NCBI GenBank assembly: GCA_965649825.1
Contig: OZ287703.1
Location: 992,001 to 1,056,000 of the forward strand
Origin: Penicillus capitatus
Lineage: Eukaryota; Chlorophyta
DNA: 64,000 nt
Reading direction: 5' to 3'
This document shows, one piece after another, positions 21,001 to 31,612 of the stretch (positions are counted from its first letter, which is position 1; each line of letters begins with the position of its first letter). A program made the position numbers and the translations under genes. Below the pieces are notes generated by a model. That model did no database searches and was not told the DNA's origin. It worked only from the letters and a program-made list of their open reading frames with translations.

Positions 21001-24000
21001 ACTGGACAAGAATGGCCCCGATGGCGAGGACACGTTGGCTGCGACGGGGAGGTAGCTGATGGCAGGTCCCTGTCCTAGATCATCCAACAGTCTCACTCTT
21101 GCGGATGGTAATTCCGTGCCACTGCTATATCCTTGTATCACACAGTTCTCGCCTCCGCTTATGCAAACAGAGTTGTTGGCATCCTCAATCGTCAGCTCTG
21201 CAGTTGCGGCGTATGTCGCGACATCATGCCCGTAAGAGACAGCGGTATTGGCTTTCCACGACGAGCAGATGTCGTCAACTGATTCAAGGTAACCGAGGGC
21301 ACGCCATTCCTTCTCCGCGTAGAAGCTCAGATCGGAATCTGGCGAAGCGTCGTTGCAGCGAAATCGAATAGCTTCTTTGTAGCCGGCGAAGACTGCTCCT
21401 CCTCCGACCCTCGCTTCATTGTCGCGGAACTGTGTTTCTACAAGAGCCATAGTGGGACAGTCGGTGCTGTTTGTCAAACATTCTTTGTTCTTTTCGCTGC
21501 AGACGAAGAAGAGTCCACCTAAAACCAAGTGTTGACAGAAGTATCATTCTTGCAAATCGATTGCCTACCTCCCAGATCAGCCGCATTATTCTCAAAGCGG
21601 CTACGGACGAACTGCAAGGCCAGACTCTGCTCGAATTTGGCGTCTAAGAGAACTGCACCACCATTGCCTCTCTTGGCCGAGTTCTTGCGGAACACACAGT
21701 TGGAGCACAGAATTGACGAGGACCCGAGGCCAAGCACGCCACCGCCGTCGACTTCTGCCTCACAATGTGTTATGGAAAGATTGATCCCCTTCAAATGAGA
21801 TCCATCCAACCAGATCGCTCCCCCGTTCATCGATCTTCCTTGAACAATGCTGGCGTCATTCACAATGATCGAGCTGTTTCCTGATGCCGATGCAAAACCG
21901 CCTGTGGCACCTGCGGAGCTCAAGGAGAAGTACGACTGTGTGATTCTGACAGTCGAGTTCACCGCGTACACGAAACCGCCGCTTGTGAGTGCGCCGCTGA
22001 TAGTCGCATTCGTGCGCTTCAGCTTCACGCGCGAGTCCTCCGAGTACACGAAACCGCCGCTTGTGAGTGCTCGGTTGTTTCGTGCATCCGTGTCGACTGC
22101 CTTGACCACAGATCTCGACACGAACATGAATCCACCCAACGTTGCGCTGTTATTGGTCGCGGTCGTGTGGTCCGCTTTGACCTTCGCGTCCCTTGCGAAT
22201 ATCAATCCACCTTGGTTCTTGGCGACATTTCCCATCGCACGGATGCTCGTTAGCGACACCGTCGATTTCTGTGCGTCCATAAATCCACCGTCGCCTGCTG
22301 CTTCGTTGTTGATGACGTCCGTGATCTCTAGGACCACGTTTGATCCAGCTGCATACATGACGCCGCCGTCACTCGTTGCGTTGTTGCGCATTGCACTTGT
22401 ATACTTCAGGCTGACATTTGAGCTCTCAGCCCGCAAGAACGCGCCATACGATGCACTGTTGGCCGTGGCGTTCGTGTGCGCCAGCATCACATTCGAGCTA
22501 ACTGCCATCAGAAATCCGCCGCTGATCTGAGCGTCGTTGTTAATCGCGTTTGTGTGCCTGAGCGTCACGTTCGATGCTTGAACCCATACGCATCCACCAT
22601 CCGTTTCTGCGATATTGGCGATCGCGTTTGTGTGCTCGATCGTTGCGATTGAGTCCTCCACGTACAAGAACGCGCCAGACGATGCTCTGTTGGCCGTCGC
22701 GTTCGTGTGCGCCAGCGTCAGTCTCGAGTTCTCTGTCTGAAGGAATCCGCCGTTTGATGTTGCGCGATTGCCAATCGCATCCGTGTGCTCCAGCTTCAGG
22801 TCAGAATTTCGTGCATACATGAACGAGATCCACTGCGCCTCGTTGTCGATCGCGTACGTTTCGGTTAGCTTCACCGTCGAGTTGTCTGCGTAGATGAAGC
22901 CGCCAGATCTTTTCGCGCTATTGGCGGTCGCGCTTGTGTGGTCTAACGTCACATTTGAGACCCTGACGTCCAAGAACGCGCCATAGGCAGCTCTGTTGGC
23001 CGTCGCGTTCGTGTTCTTCAGCATCACTTTCGAGTTCTCTGCGCCGAGGAATCCGCCACGGCCATGTGCCGTATTGTTCAGTGCTATTGTGTGCTTGAAC
23101 TCCAGCTCTGAGCCTTCCGCGTAAACGCAGCCACCCTCATCAGACGCGACATTGTCGTTGAACTCGGAGCGGAACACGGAAATCTTCGACGCTTCGGCGA
23201 GGATCACGGGTCCTGTAAGGCCTTCGTTTGCAACGAACGTGCACTTCTCCACTTTGACTGACGACTTTGTCGAATGAACACAGTGATGCTTCGTCTCTTC
23301 GTCGATTCTTGTACTCAGAACATTCCTTCGGAACGATGCATTCGACAGTGAAATGTCGCCTTCTAGGATACGAATAATGGTGAGGTTGTTTCCGGAAGCG
23401 GCGAATCCTCGCAGCTTGGTACTTGACGAGATGTGTCCATAGAACAAGGAAGAATGCTGCTCATCCGCGTCGGTGACTCTGTTCCAGTAGCAGGTGCAAT
23501 TATCCAGTCGGTTTTTTTGTGCAAGGTAAACACCGCAGGCTTCGCCTGAGCAGACATTCTCGGAGATCTCAACTTCGACCATCTTCAGTTCGGAACAGGA
23601 TGGGGAAGACATTCGGAGTGCCGACGCTGCAGTCAGGTCGTTTTGTCGAAACGCTAAACGGCGCAAAGCCACGAGACCAGGAGTATCTTCAGTGTGGCAC
23701 GCTGTCACCTTGATTATCGACTGGGCTTCGTATGTGCCGTCGAATGCGCACCTCTCGATGATGAGATCGACAAAAGTAACGTTCATGGACCTACGAGCGA
23801 ACAGAGAATAACTATCTATCTCACTCAAAGTTGTCTTACTCTACGAGAAAGAGTCCGGAGTTCTCGTAAGGACATGTGAATCTTGTCTTTGTGGTCGATC
23901 TAGAGAGGACGTCGTCAGGAGAGTCGGTGCTTTCGACTTGGGTGGCGAGGGTCAGTTGCCGCGGAATGGTGACACGCGACGACGGGCGCACAACGTCTGT

Positions 24001-24603
24001 CACGTTGAAAGAGATGATGTCTCCCTCTTTGGTGCAGTCGACGATCTTCTGCAAGTCGTTGTCAATTTCTCTTAGGACAACGCTGCTGACGAGCCACGTC
24101 TTGCCGTCTTCAGACGTGTATCTGTCTTTGGCGTTTCTCGACAAGGTACATTTGGAACCTAACATATTCAGAAGCCATTTGAATGCGGCGTCTGCGCGAG
24201 ACGTAAGAAGAGCCGAACCTTTAGCGGTTTCTCGTCTGGATGTGTCAGACTGCGACGGCGCGTGCTCTTCGCTGACCCTCTATAGACAGAAGACACGATG
24301 GTAAATGTCCGTGCCGCTGAATGGCAGCAGGCGAATTCGAGACTTACATCTTGAGGGAGTTTTGTAGCGAGGTCGGCTGGCGATTCAGACGGTGCAGCTG
24401 GTGTGTTATCGTTCATTTCGCCTAAAACACAAGACAGCATAGTTGATGTGATGCGACGGAGCCAGCGTTGGAAAACCGTCCACAGCAGAAGCGGCATCTG
24501 GCGTACGCAGCAACGCGCGTTGAACAGCGCGCGTATGTCCGACTCCCTGCGCAAACGAGCAGAAGAGCAGACAGAGCTTGAGGCAAGAAAGAGAAGTTCG
24601 CAT
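18835..24603 (-). CDS. Large surface receptor: beta-helix ectodomain, Cys-rich stalk, multi-pass membrane domain
   Basis: Ten exons, 5' to 3': 24477-24603, 24348-24421, 24219-24279, 23840-24158, 21569-23790, 20545-21518, 20222-20485, 20102-20170, 19961-20051, 18835-19907. Phases agree throughout; 1757 aa. The start at 24603 gives a clear signal peptide (MRTSLSCLKLCLLFCS). Residues of about 194-935 contain some 20 repeats of 25-26 aa built on GGF(V/L/M)Y...N.T......TNA..N.A, like the polymorphic-membrane-protein beta-helix repeats, with many N-x-S/T sites. A Cys-rich zone follows (CVECG, CLPCPENGNC, GPLCGSCEEDFG), then about eight hydrophobic helices (about 1290-1720) and a cytoplasmic tail. 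Architectures of this type occur in protists. Likely a plasma-membrane protein sensing or binding extracellular ligands, by inference only. A second, partial copy starts at 61991. Confidence 0.9.
21620..23150 (-). repeat. Tandem coding repeats of about 75-78 bp (beta-helix coils)
   Basis: Within exon 5 of the receptor the DNA itself repeats: the run ACGAAACCGCCGCTTGTGAG recurs 78 bases apart (about 21969 and 22047), and many weaker copies of the same register fill the interval. Each unit encodes one coil of the beta-helix. Such units can be gained or lost by unequal exchange, so copy number may vary between strains. Confidence 0.75.
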
Positions 24604-24736
24604 CGTGTGGACGTAAAACGATCGCAGAAGGAAACGTGCAGAATGATACGTTCGTTTTTGTCGATCATCATCAGACGACTGCTGCGACGACTGAAAAGAC
24701 GGACGGATCTTATTCTCTCTACAGACATGACGCGTC
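24604..24736. promoter_or_regulatory. Short divergent promoter region
   Basis: 133 bp between the start of the minus-strand receptor (24603) and the first ATG of a possible + strand gene (24737). No TATA motif stands out. If the + strand gene is not real, this is simply the receptor's upstream region. Confidence 0.3.
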
Positions 24737-25333
24737 ATGGATAGTCTGAGAGACGGAAACGTCTTCGCCGAACCGACTAGCGATGTCAACAGAATGACGA
24801 CAGTCGAGGCATCAAGATCGAAGACGCTGTGATCTTTATCCTGTCTGTCCTTTCCTTTCGCAGAGGTTGCAAGCATAACGACGAATGCCTCGTCCAATGT
24901 ACTCAGCTACGCTAGATGACGTTTCCTGTAACACACTGATTGGACTGACAGATGCCGTTCTGCAGAGGACTGAGTGCAACGAAGCTATCTTCGTCGCTTC
25001 TCAGCTGACCAAAGACTCCGTACTGCACAAGGACGTGCGATGTCTTTAGATTTTCCTCGGCGATGATGCCGTCAGAGGTGTGTCGCGAGGCTGAAGGCTA
25101 CAGAACAGATTGCATGCCGTATCCGCAAGCTCCGATGCGCATCGACACATTCTTCTTATGATTGCCTCAAAAGTGAGTCATCGTGTTCAAAATTCTGCAT
25201 CCGTTTCTCACTCTCCGTTGTACTGATGGTTCAGATACTGGAAATCGAAGAATCGAGTCGGTTTGAGTCTCTCAACCGTAGCTGACGTGCAGCTTGTAGT
25301 TAACTGTCTAAGATCCGAATGTAGTTTGAAGTG
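24737..25333 (+). CDS. Hypothetical small multi-exon gene, tentative
   Basis: A phase-consistent model exists: 24737-24828, 24864-24898, 24952-25034, 25076-25172, about 25235-25258, then about 25291-25333. It begins MDSLRDGNVFAEPTSD and contains several Cys and a basic stretch ARLKATEQIACRIRKLRC. Two of the introns would be only 32-35 nt. I recognise no family. Because I was free to choose splice sites, a consistent path could arise by chance, so confidence is low. Confidence 0.22.
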
Positions 25334-26384
25334 ACAGTGGCGATGATCAGAAGCTGTGGTTAAGCCAAGTTGGATCTCAATGATTTCACACCGATGGACA
25401 CAGAAAACTCGATGTCGGCCAGTTCAGAGAGGGGTATTATCGGATGTGATATCGTCAGGGTTGTCGCCTAAAGCGGTGAAGAGCACCGGAGCAATGAAGA
25501 CATCAATGCGGAGACATACTCTTCAAGCACTAGACAATAGAAGCAGCCAGCGACCGTCGTTTTGTTCAGAAGAGTAGGATGAAGACCTTTGGTCTTCGAT
25601 GATGAGCTCGGCATCAGATGAGGTTCCACTGAGGAATAAATGCACACTGTACCATGCTTTGTGTGGCCGAGAGGCCGTGGTGGAAGCACACCTTTCTAAA
25701 CTGTGTTCTCTGATCTTATGGGTACAGCACCGGACGTCTTTGGACACAGTGTCTTGACCGGATGGCGTTGCTTTAGGTACTTCGTCTGTTGCGTCGTACG
25801 CCGAGAGTCGTTTCGGACGAGAGCGGAGCAAGCAAATGACGCAAACAGACAAAGGCTCGATACGGAGAGAGATATCGCCGCCGCCGAAGCAACGGCAGAG
25901 GAAGAAGACACGGGAGAGTATGATGCGAGGCGTCATTTCTATGTGCTGCCTGCGGCTTCTAAACGCGTGAAGTGACTTGTGCTTTCTTTCTCATGCCCTG
26001 GTATTTACAGGACACTGGACAGCTGGTATAAACAACAGAAAGTACACGTTCAGCGAATGCATCAACGATCAAGCATTGGACGCTGGTACTTAAGCTTCGA
26101 GCGTGTTAGGTGCCAATGTGCCGCCACGTTCTGTGTTTTATGCTACCTGTGGCGACGCTAAGCCAGAAACACGCGTCATTCCAAACAATCAACATTCTGA
26201 ATTGGATCAGCACTACACGACGTTTCCAGTTCTTCTTGGCATTTAGGAAACAGGTCGCCAGGTTTCAGTTCGATGCAAATGATAAATGAAATTTGGTCAG
26301 ATAGTGAAGGAATCGTCAAAGACTTATTCAAAGCTGGGCGTTTAGATAAATTGCGTAGTCACGGGGAACTTTTATTGGCGTAAC
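25334..26384. other. Intergenic, no gene established
   Basis: A charged + strand frame at 25703-25975 (ends RRHFYVLPAASKRVK) looks protein-like but has no clean upstream connection; it could be a 3' exon of an unmodelled gene. Nothing else is recognised. The 3' end of the minus-strand protease-ankyrin gene lies just below 26385. Confidence 0.35.
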
Positions 26385-29300
26385 TCACGGACGTAAGAGT
26401 TTCTTGAGGACCCTTCGCGTCGACTTGGAACATGAAAGAGCACTTGCAACACAAACAAGGTCAAAAGGCGTTTCTCCACTGTCGTTTGTTATGGTCTTCG
26501 AGGCCCCGGCATCCACCAGAACCTGAAAATGCACTATTACACTATAAGATGCTGTTTCTGACGTGCCTTGGCTGTCTCTAACGCGCCGTTCGTCGATGCA
26601 TCGTGAAGTGGAGTATCTCCAAACGCATCCGTTGCGTCGAGATAGGCATCTTTTTTGAGTAACAACTGTAGAAGGCAAAGTGAAAGAGAAGACGAGAGGG
26701 AATAGGCAAAAGCACCTTTGTAACCTTTGGGCTCGTTCTGGTTACGGCAATGTGAAGCGGTGTCTGTCCGATACTGCTCGCGCCGTCAACGTCGGCTCCG
26801 TGTTTGAGGATAATCTGCCAGTCGACAGTTTACGCCAATGCGGCAAGGACGTATATGTGCAACAAACCTCGACAACTTCGGCGTCCGAATAACGTGTTGC
26901 AAACAGCAGAGGCGTCCATCCAATGATATTGGCATGGTTGACTTTAGCTCCGTGCTTAAGGAGGATCTGGCGATCGAAACGTTCTGCCGAAAGGCAACGA
27001 AGCGGATGCGATACTCACCTCGATCATTTCGGCGTCTGCTTTACGCGCTGCAAAAAGCAGAGGCGTCCATCCTTCGTCTATGGCCTCGTTGACTTTAGCT
27101 CCGTGCTTGAGGAGAATCTGGCAAACGACAGACAGCTTCTGCCAATGAGGCAACGACGATGTTTGGTGCGCGACCCGACCTTGACCATTTCGGCTCCTGC
27201 GTAACGCGCTGCAAAATTCAGCGGCGTCCATCCATCGTTTATAGCTTGGTTGACTTTAGCTCCGTGCTTGAGGAGAATCTGACAGTGAACAGACGACTTC
27301 TGCCAATGAGGAAACGACGGTAAGTGTACAACAGACCTCGACAACTTCGGCGTCCGAGTAACGTGCTGCAGAAACCAGAGGAGTCCATCCATTGTCCTTG
27401 GCCTGGTTGACTTTAGCTCCGTGCTCGAGGAGAGTCTGACAGTCGACAGTTCTGTCATCGAGGCGACGAAGTGAATGCGTTACTCGCCTCGACCACTTCG
27501 GCATTCGAATGACGCGTTGCCAAAAGCAGAGGCGTCCATCCATCGTCTATGGGCTGATTGACTTTAGCTCCGTGCTCGAGGAGGATCTGGCAAACAAGAG
27601 ACAGTTTCTCTCATCAAGGCAACGACGTTTAATGCGTAACCGACCTCGACCACTTCGGTTTCTGCGTAACGTGCGGCAATATGCAAAGCAGTCCATCCAT
27701 CGTCTATGGGCTGATTGACTTTGACTTCGTGCTCGAGGAGGATCTGGAAAACGCCAGACGGCTTTTGTCATCGAAGCAATGGCGTTTAATGCGTAACCGA
27801 CCTCGACCACTTCGGTTTCTGCGTACCGTGCTGCAATATGTAGAGCCGTCCATTCATCGCCGTTAACTGATTTGACGTCTGCTCCGTACTCGAGAAGGAT
27901 CTGGCAAAAGATAGACAGTTTCTACCTATAAGGCAACCAAATGAACGCGTTACGCACCTCCACCATTTCGGCGCCTGCATAACGTGCCGCAGAATGCAGA
28001 GGAGCCCATCCGATGTCGTTCTTTTGGTTGACATCCGCTCCGTGTTCGAGGAGGATCTAAGAACCAACGCTTGAGCACACGATCAAAATCGCTTTGTAGA
28101 TTCACCTTCGCCACCTTCGCATGTCCTTTCCCCGCTGCCAGGTGCAAAGGAGTCCATCCATCTTCGTTGACTGCATCGACGAATGCCTCATATTCCAGAA
28201 GAACCTTCAAGGCGTGAACAGAGAAATTTGATGGACAGAGACGAAGCATCTAGACTCTGTCATCCAGAGTGGATTCAGCCCAGAATAATACCTCAGTGCA
28301 TTCTGACGTGTTGTAAAGCGCCGACCAGTGCAACAGAGCGAACCGTTCCGATTTCCAGTACCATGGCATTCGAACGAAGGACTTGTAGACGGAATCTGGA
28401 TCCAGTGCCTGCAGAAGAGCTGCTTCTAGCTTCGGGGCATCGTCATCTTTTATACAGTGATATGCTTCCTACAGAACCGTAGCGCAGTCCAGAATGATCT
28501 TTATTGTCAATTCAACCTTATTCAGCTCTTTCTGAGATAGCTCCGTCAGCTGTTTGCGTTCCTCTTCGATTCCCTGCCGTTCGGACTTCTCGTTTTGCGG
28601 TTTATCATCCACAGGCTCATCCGCTGCTGAAAATCCCACGCCATCTTCGTCATCGTGCGAAGGTTCGTTCATAACTTCCGACGAATCTGGCACCTGCACT
28701 AAGAGATCAGGACAATAGAAGGAGATTGATCGAATGGTTCACCTCTTCTTCGTCGATTATTTCGAGAATCCAATCTCTGAACGCGTCTATTCTTGTGTAG
28801 ACAGAAGGCGATGCATCATCGCAGTCTTTGGATCTCACGGACGTCACACCGATGAGCAGGTCGCGTTCTGGACTCCCCTCCGATACGTCTCCCTCCGATC
28901 TGTCAGGAATCAACAACAGACCGCCGGAATCTCCTACGACAAGGGTAAATCAGCAGAAAGCGTCATCTCATGCCATTCAGAACCTTCGCATGCGGTTTCT
29001 CGCGAAAATCCGGCACAAATCGAGTGACGGTTGACGGAGTGTCCCAGAAGCTTCTTGCAGACATGATGCTTCACATGTACCAGGCCATTCGTCATCTGCA
29101 AAGAACTTGGATGCTTTCCGTTGTTGCTCAGTCCCCAACCGAGTGCGGCGAAGAGTTTGCCATTACGGAATTCGCCTCGCTGAGTGTCCATCGACGGCAG
29201 CGAGCGATTCGCTTCCTTGTTTAATTTGACGACGGCGATATCGTATCCGTCGTTCACGTCGCCCGTCCAAGATTCAGGCCAATAGCTTTTCTCTCCCTTC

Positions 29301-29816
29301 AGTACCTAGCAACACGCATTTCGGCAGGAGAGTAAACAAACGTGGACATGTGTTACTTTATTGGAGTCGTTTGCATCAAGCGTGTGGACACCGCAGCGAA
29401 CAATCGGATGTCGGCCGACACTGTGCGGAGAGGCGGGGTCGACACAGTGTGCTGCAGTAATGACCCATTGCTGTCGAATGAGCACTCCGCCACAGCGGCG
29501 AAGTCCATCGTCTTGTGCAGAGAGAATACAAATATAGGGGAACCGTCCCTCAGGTGCCACTTCCGCATCCTGCAAAACGAAAAGGCTACGACACTACTGG
29601 AGAGACGTACGTGTTTACGATAGTGGAGGGACTTGTTTCCCATTCGGAGTCTAGCTTTCCCGACTTTTCTGAACAATCGCCCGTGTCGGACTGGAGTGCT
29701 AACCGATAGTCGTTCTTACTCTGGATATGCGGATTGGCGTCGGCGTAGAAGAGCAGCACGGATGGCAAGAGGAGCAGAAGTGCAGTAGCTTTGGTCGGCA
29801 ACGAGGAGAGCGACAT
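26385..29816 (-). CDS. Secreted chymotrypsin-fold serine protease fused to ankyrin repeats
   Basis: Eighteen exons: 29607-29816, 29357-29569, 28984-29290, 28743-28933, 28517-28693, 28292-28468, 28106-28249, 27958-28056, 27802-27900, 27645-27743, 27488-27586, 27337-27435, 27180-27278, 27019-27117, 26868-26966, 26716-26814, 26567-26665, 26385-26522; 848 aa. A signal peptide (LLLLLPSVLLFYADA) leads into a complete S1 protease: WVITAAHC (His about 111), YDIAVVKL (Asp about 158), CEGDSGG (Ser about 246). The residue at the specificity position before the Ser is Thr, not the Asp of true trypsins, so chymotrypsin- or elastase-like cleavage is more likely. An acidic linker (about 305-370) precedes ankyrin repeats (about 430-848) such as ILLEHGAKVNQ..D.GWTPL. 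Exons 8-17 are each exactly 99 nt, phase 0. The first intron (37 nt) and the acceptor at 29291 are the least certain points. Ankyrin repeats are usually intracellular, so secretion is surprising. Confidence 0.88.
26716..28056 (-). repeat. Tandem exon-intron array, period about 151-161 bp
   Basis: Nine 99-nt ankyrin exons (exons 8-16), separated by introns of 52-62 nt, repeat with a spacing of 151-161 bp. Neighbouring introns are themselves alike: several begin GTCGGTTACGCATTAAACG, others share TTGCCTCATTGGCAGAA and TTTGCCAG. This shows duplication of exon plus intron as one unit. A tenth 99-nt exon (26567-26665) is more diverged and lies just outside these bounds. Confidence 0.9.
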
Positions 29817-29837
29817 GTTTTGAAGAATGCGAAGGCG

Positions 29838-29871
29838 ACGGCTGTTGAGGCATCAACAGCCGTTTAAATAG
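29838..29871 (-). promoter_or_regulatory. TATA-like box and leader hairpin of the protease-ankyrin gene
   Basis: On the minus strand CTATTTAAAC (29871-29862) resembles a TATA box 46-55 bases before the start codon. Overlapping its 3' edge is a perfect inverted repeat, arms ACGGCTGTTGA and TCAACAGCCGT with a 4-base loop (29838-29863). Depending on the transcription start, the hairpin would lie in the 5' leader or at the start site. Confidence 0.45.
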
Positions 29872-30560
29872 ACCCAGCTCCCGCCATTCGTCACGATGGC
29901 TTTGCAGTAACCACCGCGACGATTGGCTGGACAACGCACCAAGAGAGTAACCACCACGCGTCTATTATGGTTTTGCATCAAGTGCCTCCAGTTCTGTCAA
30001 AAATCTTCTAAACAGAGGTTTGCTAGAAGAGGCTCTGTGCTTCATTGAATGCGTTCTCACATTAGCATTCCCAAAACGCCTTCACATCTACTTTCTTCGG
30101 ACATCGTCCAATCTTTGCTAATACCAATCGCTTTGCAGTCCCAACGTTTCCCACTATGATCAAACGCAAGGGAGGATGTTAGGAATGTGAAGGCACAGTG
30201 TGGTACTCATCTAGCAGGTAACGTTCTGCAGGACAGTCATGGGAAAAAAGATACGACTCCAAGATTCCATTCACTGCCTGAAACGAAGTTCTGAAAACCT
30301 AAAGACTGGGAATCCGTGTTCATCGTGTCCCGGCAGAATATAGAGCAGAAGGAATAAGAGCAAAGAAACAAGGCTCGGCCAGAAGAACCAGCCCAATCGA
30401 AACTGTCAGACCGGATATTCACAAAGTGAATGGCAGACAAAGCCACAACAAAATCCCAAGCGCCTCTCGTTCTGGTTAAGTACATCGTTGTCGTACGGCG
30501 TTGGGCCGAACAGATTTCCACAAAATTGCCCAAGAATCGTTGCGATGCTGTGGAGGCATT
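29872..30560. other. Intergenic, no gene recognised
   Basis: Upstream of the protease gene. Minus-strand frames in 30237-30533 are open but resemble nothing and have no supported splice to the small secreted gene beyond its stop codon at 30561. Confidence 0.4.
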
Positions 30561-30898
30561 TCACTCCTCTCTTCGGAGCACCAAACAGAAAGAGTGCTCG
30601 TAGTCCAGTTTCTCCAGACGATGCCCGTTGGAAATCGAGACCAGGTCTGACAACTGCCCGCTGTAGCATTCGTTGAACGAGAGCTCCTTCACCTCGTGAC
30701 AGGTTTGCTGAAGACAGTCTCCAGGAGCGCAACGAGCTGCTCCAATTGAGGATCAGTCGCCAACCTTCCGTCTTAAACAACTAAACGTTCGGTGGACGAG
30801 AGCCTTGTCTTCGTATAGCGGAGACCGTACGTGCCGTTAACGGCGTGCGCCCAAAAGCACAAAGAAACGAAAACGACACTTGTGCAAAACTTCATCAT
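30561..30898 (-). CDS. Small secreted Cys-rich protein, candidate
   Basis: Exons 30787-30898 and 30561-30736, joined by a 50-nt phase-1 intron, encode 95 aa ending at a TGA. Exon 1 is a signal peptide (KFCTSVVFVSLCFWAHAVNG) closely matching the first exon of the patatin-like gene at 45012, KFCTVVVFVSLCLSAHAVN. Exon 2 is unrelated to patatin and gives a mature peptide with about five cysteines (RCAPGDCLQQTC, NECY, SFCL). It is divergent from the BTB gene at 31613, as the patatin gene is from the BTB gene at 45724. I know of no family for the mature part. Alternatively the second exon is chance sequence and only the signal exon is a relic. Confidence 0.45.
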
Positions 30899-31612
30899 CA
30901 TACTGCTCGCTGAAACGACAGCGACGACAGGTGGATGCAAGACGTATAGGCGACGGTGCCAGTACGCGCTGCGTCCGGCGTCTTCTGTTCTGTGAATCGT
31001 TCAGCATGACGATGTCTGCCTTCATGGAAGATTCCTCATTTGGAACCAGAAACCAGCTAACCGCGAAATAAACCTTCTTCCTGGGGTCGGTTGAGACGTA
31101 CCTGTGGCGTTTGCCGCTGTCTATACCCGTCTAAGGACCTGGAGAATACAGGTATACCTGATGAGGCAAAGCTCCGACGTTGTATCGCGCTTAAACGATG
31201 CCCAGTCGCAAGAGGGAAGTGCAGACCATGCATGCATGGATGTATGATCCTCAGACACAGCCATGACAGGTTTGTCTACCGAAGACTGAAGCATCACGTT
31301 TCGTGTGATATGTATGTGTGAGAAATGGACTGGTGGGTCATCATTGTAGATGGACGTATCATGAAGTCATTCCTGAACATCTGACAAGACATCCCGGCCG
31401 TGTTGATCACGATCAGATGTCGCTGCCCTACGATGTGATTGATGCGTTGTCATCTTATTCCGCACCGCGTCGCAACAGTTTAGGTAGCTGACGTTTGTCG
31501 CCAGAAGAAATAAAAACGAGTACAAAAACGAAAACGATTTCACGTTCCTTTGATTTTTGACCTACCCGTAGTACTCTGCCGAACGATTTTTTCGGTTTGC
31601 TCGAGTGGCGCC
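30899..31612. promoter_or_regulatory. Divergent intergenic region, near-identical to 45013-45723
   Basis: The last 290 bases or so (31321-31612) match 45431-45723 with only a few differences, higher identity than most coding sequence in the window. It contains an A-rich block with ACGAGTACAAAAACG close to the BTB start. Both copies separate a minus-strand signal-peptide exon from a + strand BTB gene. Confidence 0.5.

Noticed and set aside
21847-22530. A 227-codon + strand frame within the receptor
   Set aside because: It is antisense to the repeat region of the receptor; its apparent periodicity mirrors that of the real coding strand.
21620-23150. Possible minisatellite
   Set aside because: The 75-78 bp units are in frame throughout and encode a beta-helix without stops over more than 2 kb, so they are coding repeats.
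18835-24603. Bacterial origin (polymorphic membrane protein repeats)
   Set aside because: The gene has nine short introns, a eukaryotic multi-pass domain and a duplicate in the same window. Similar repeats are known in protists, so no contamination or recent transfer needs to be invoked.
26716-28056. Regular repeat-spacer pattern that could suggest a CRISPR array
   Set aside because: The repeat units are translatable 33-residue ankyrin repeats separated by introns, in a eukaryotic gene; repeats are diverged and spacers are homologous to each other.
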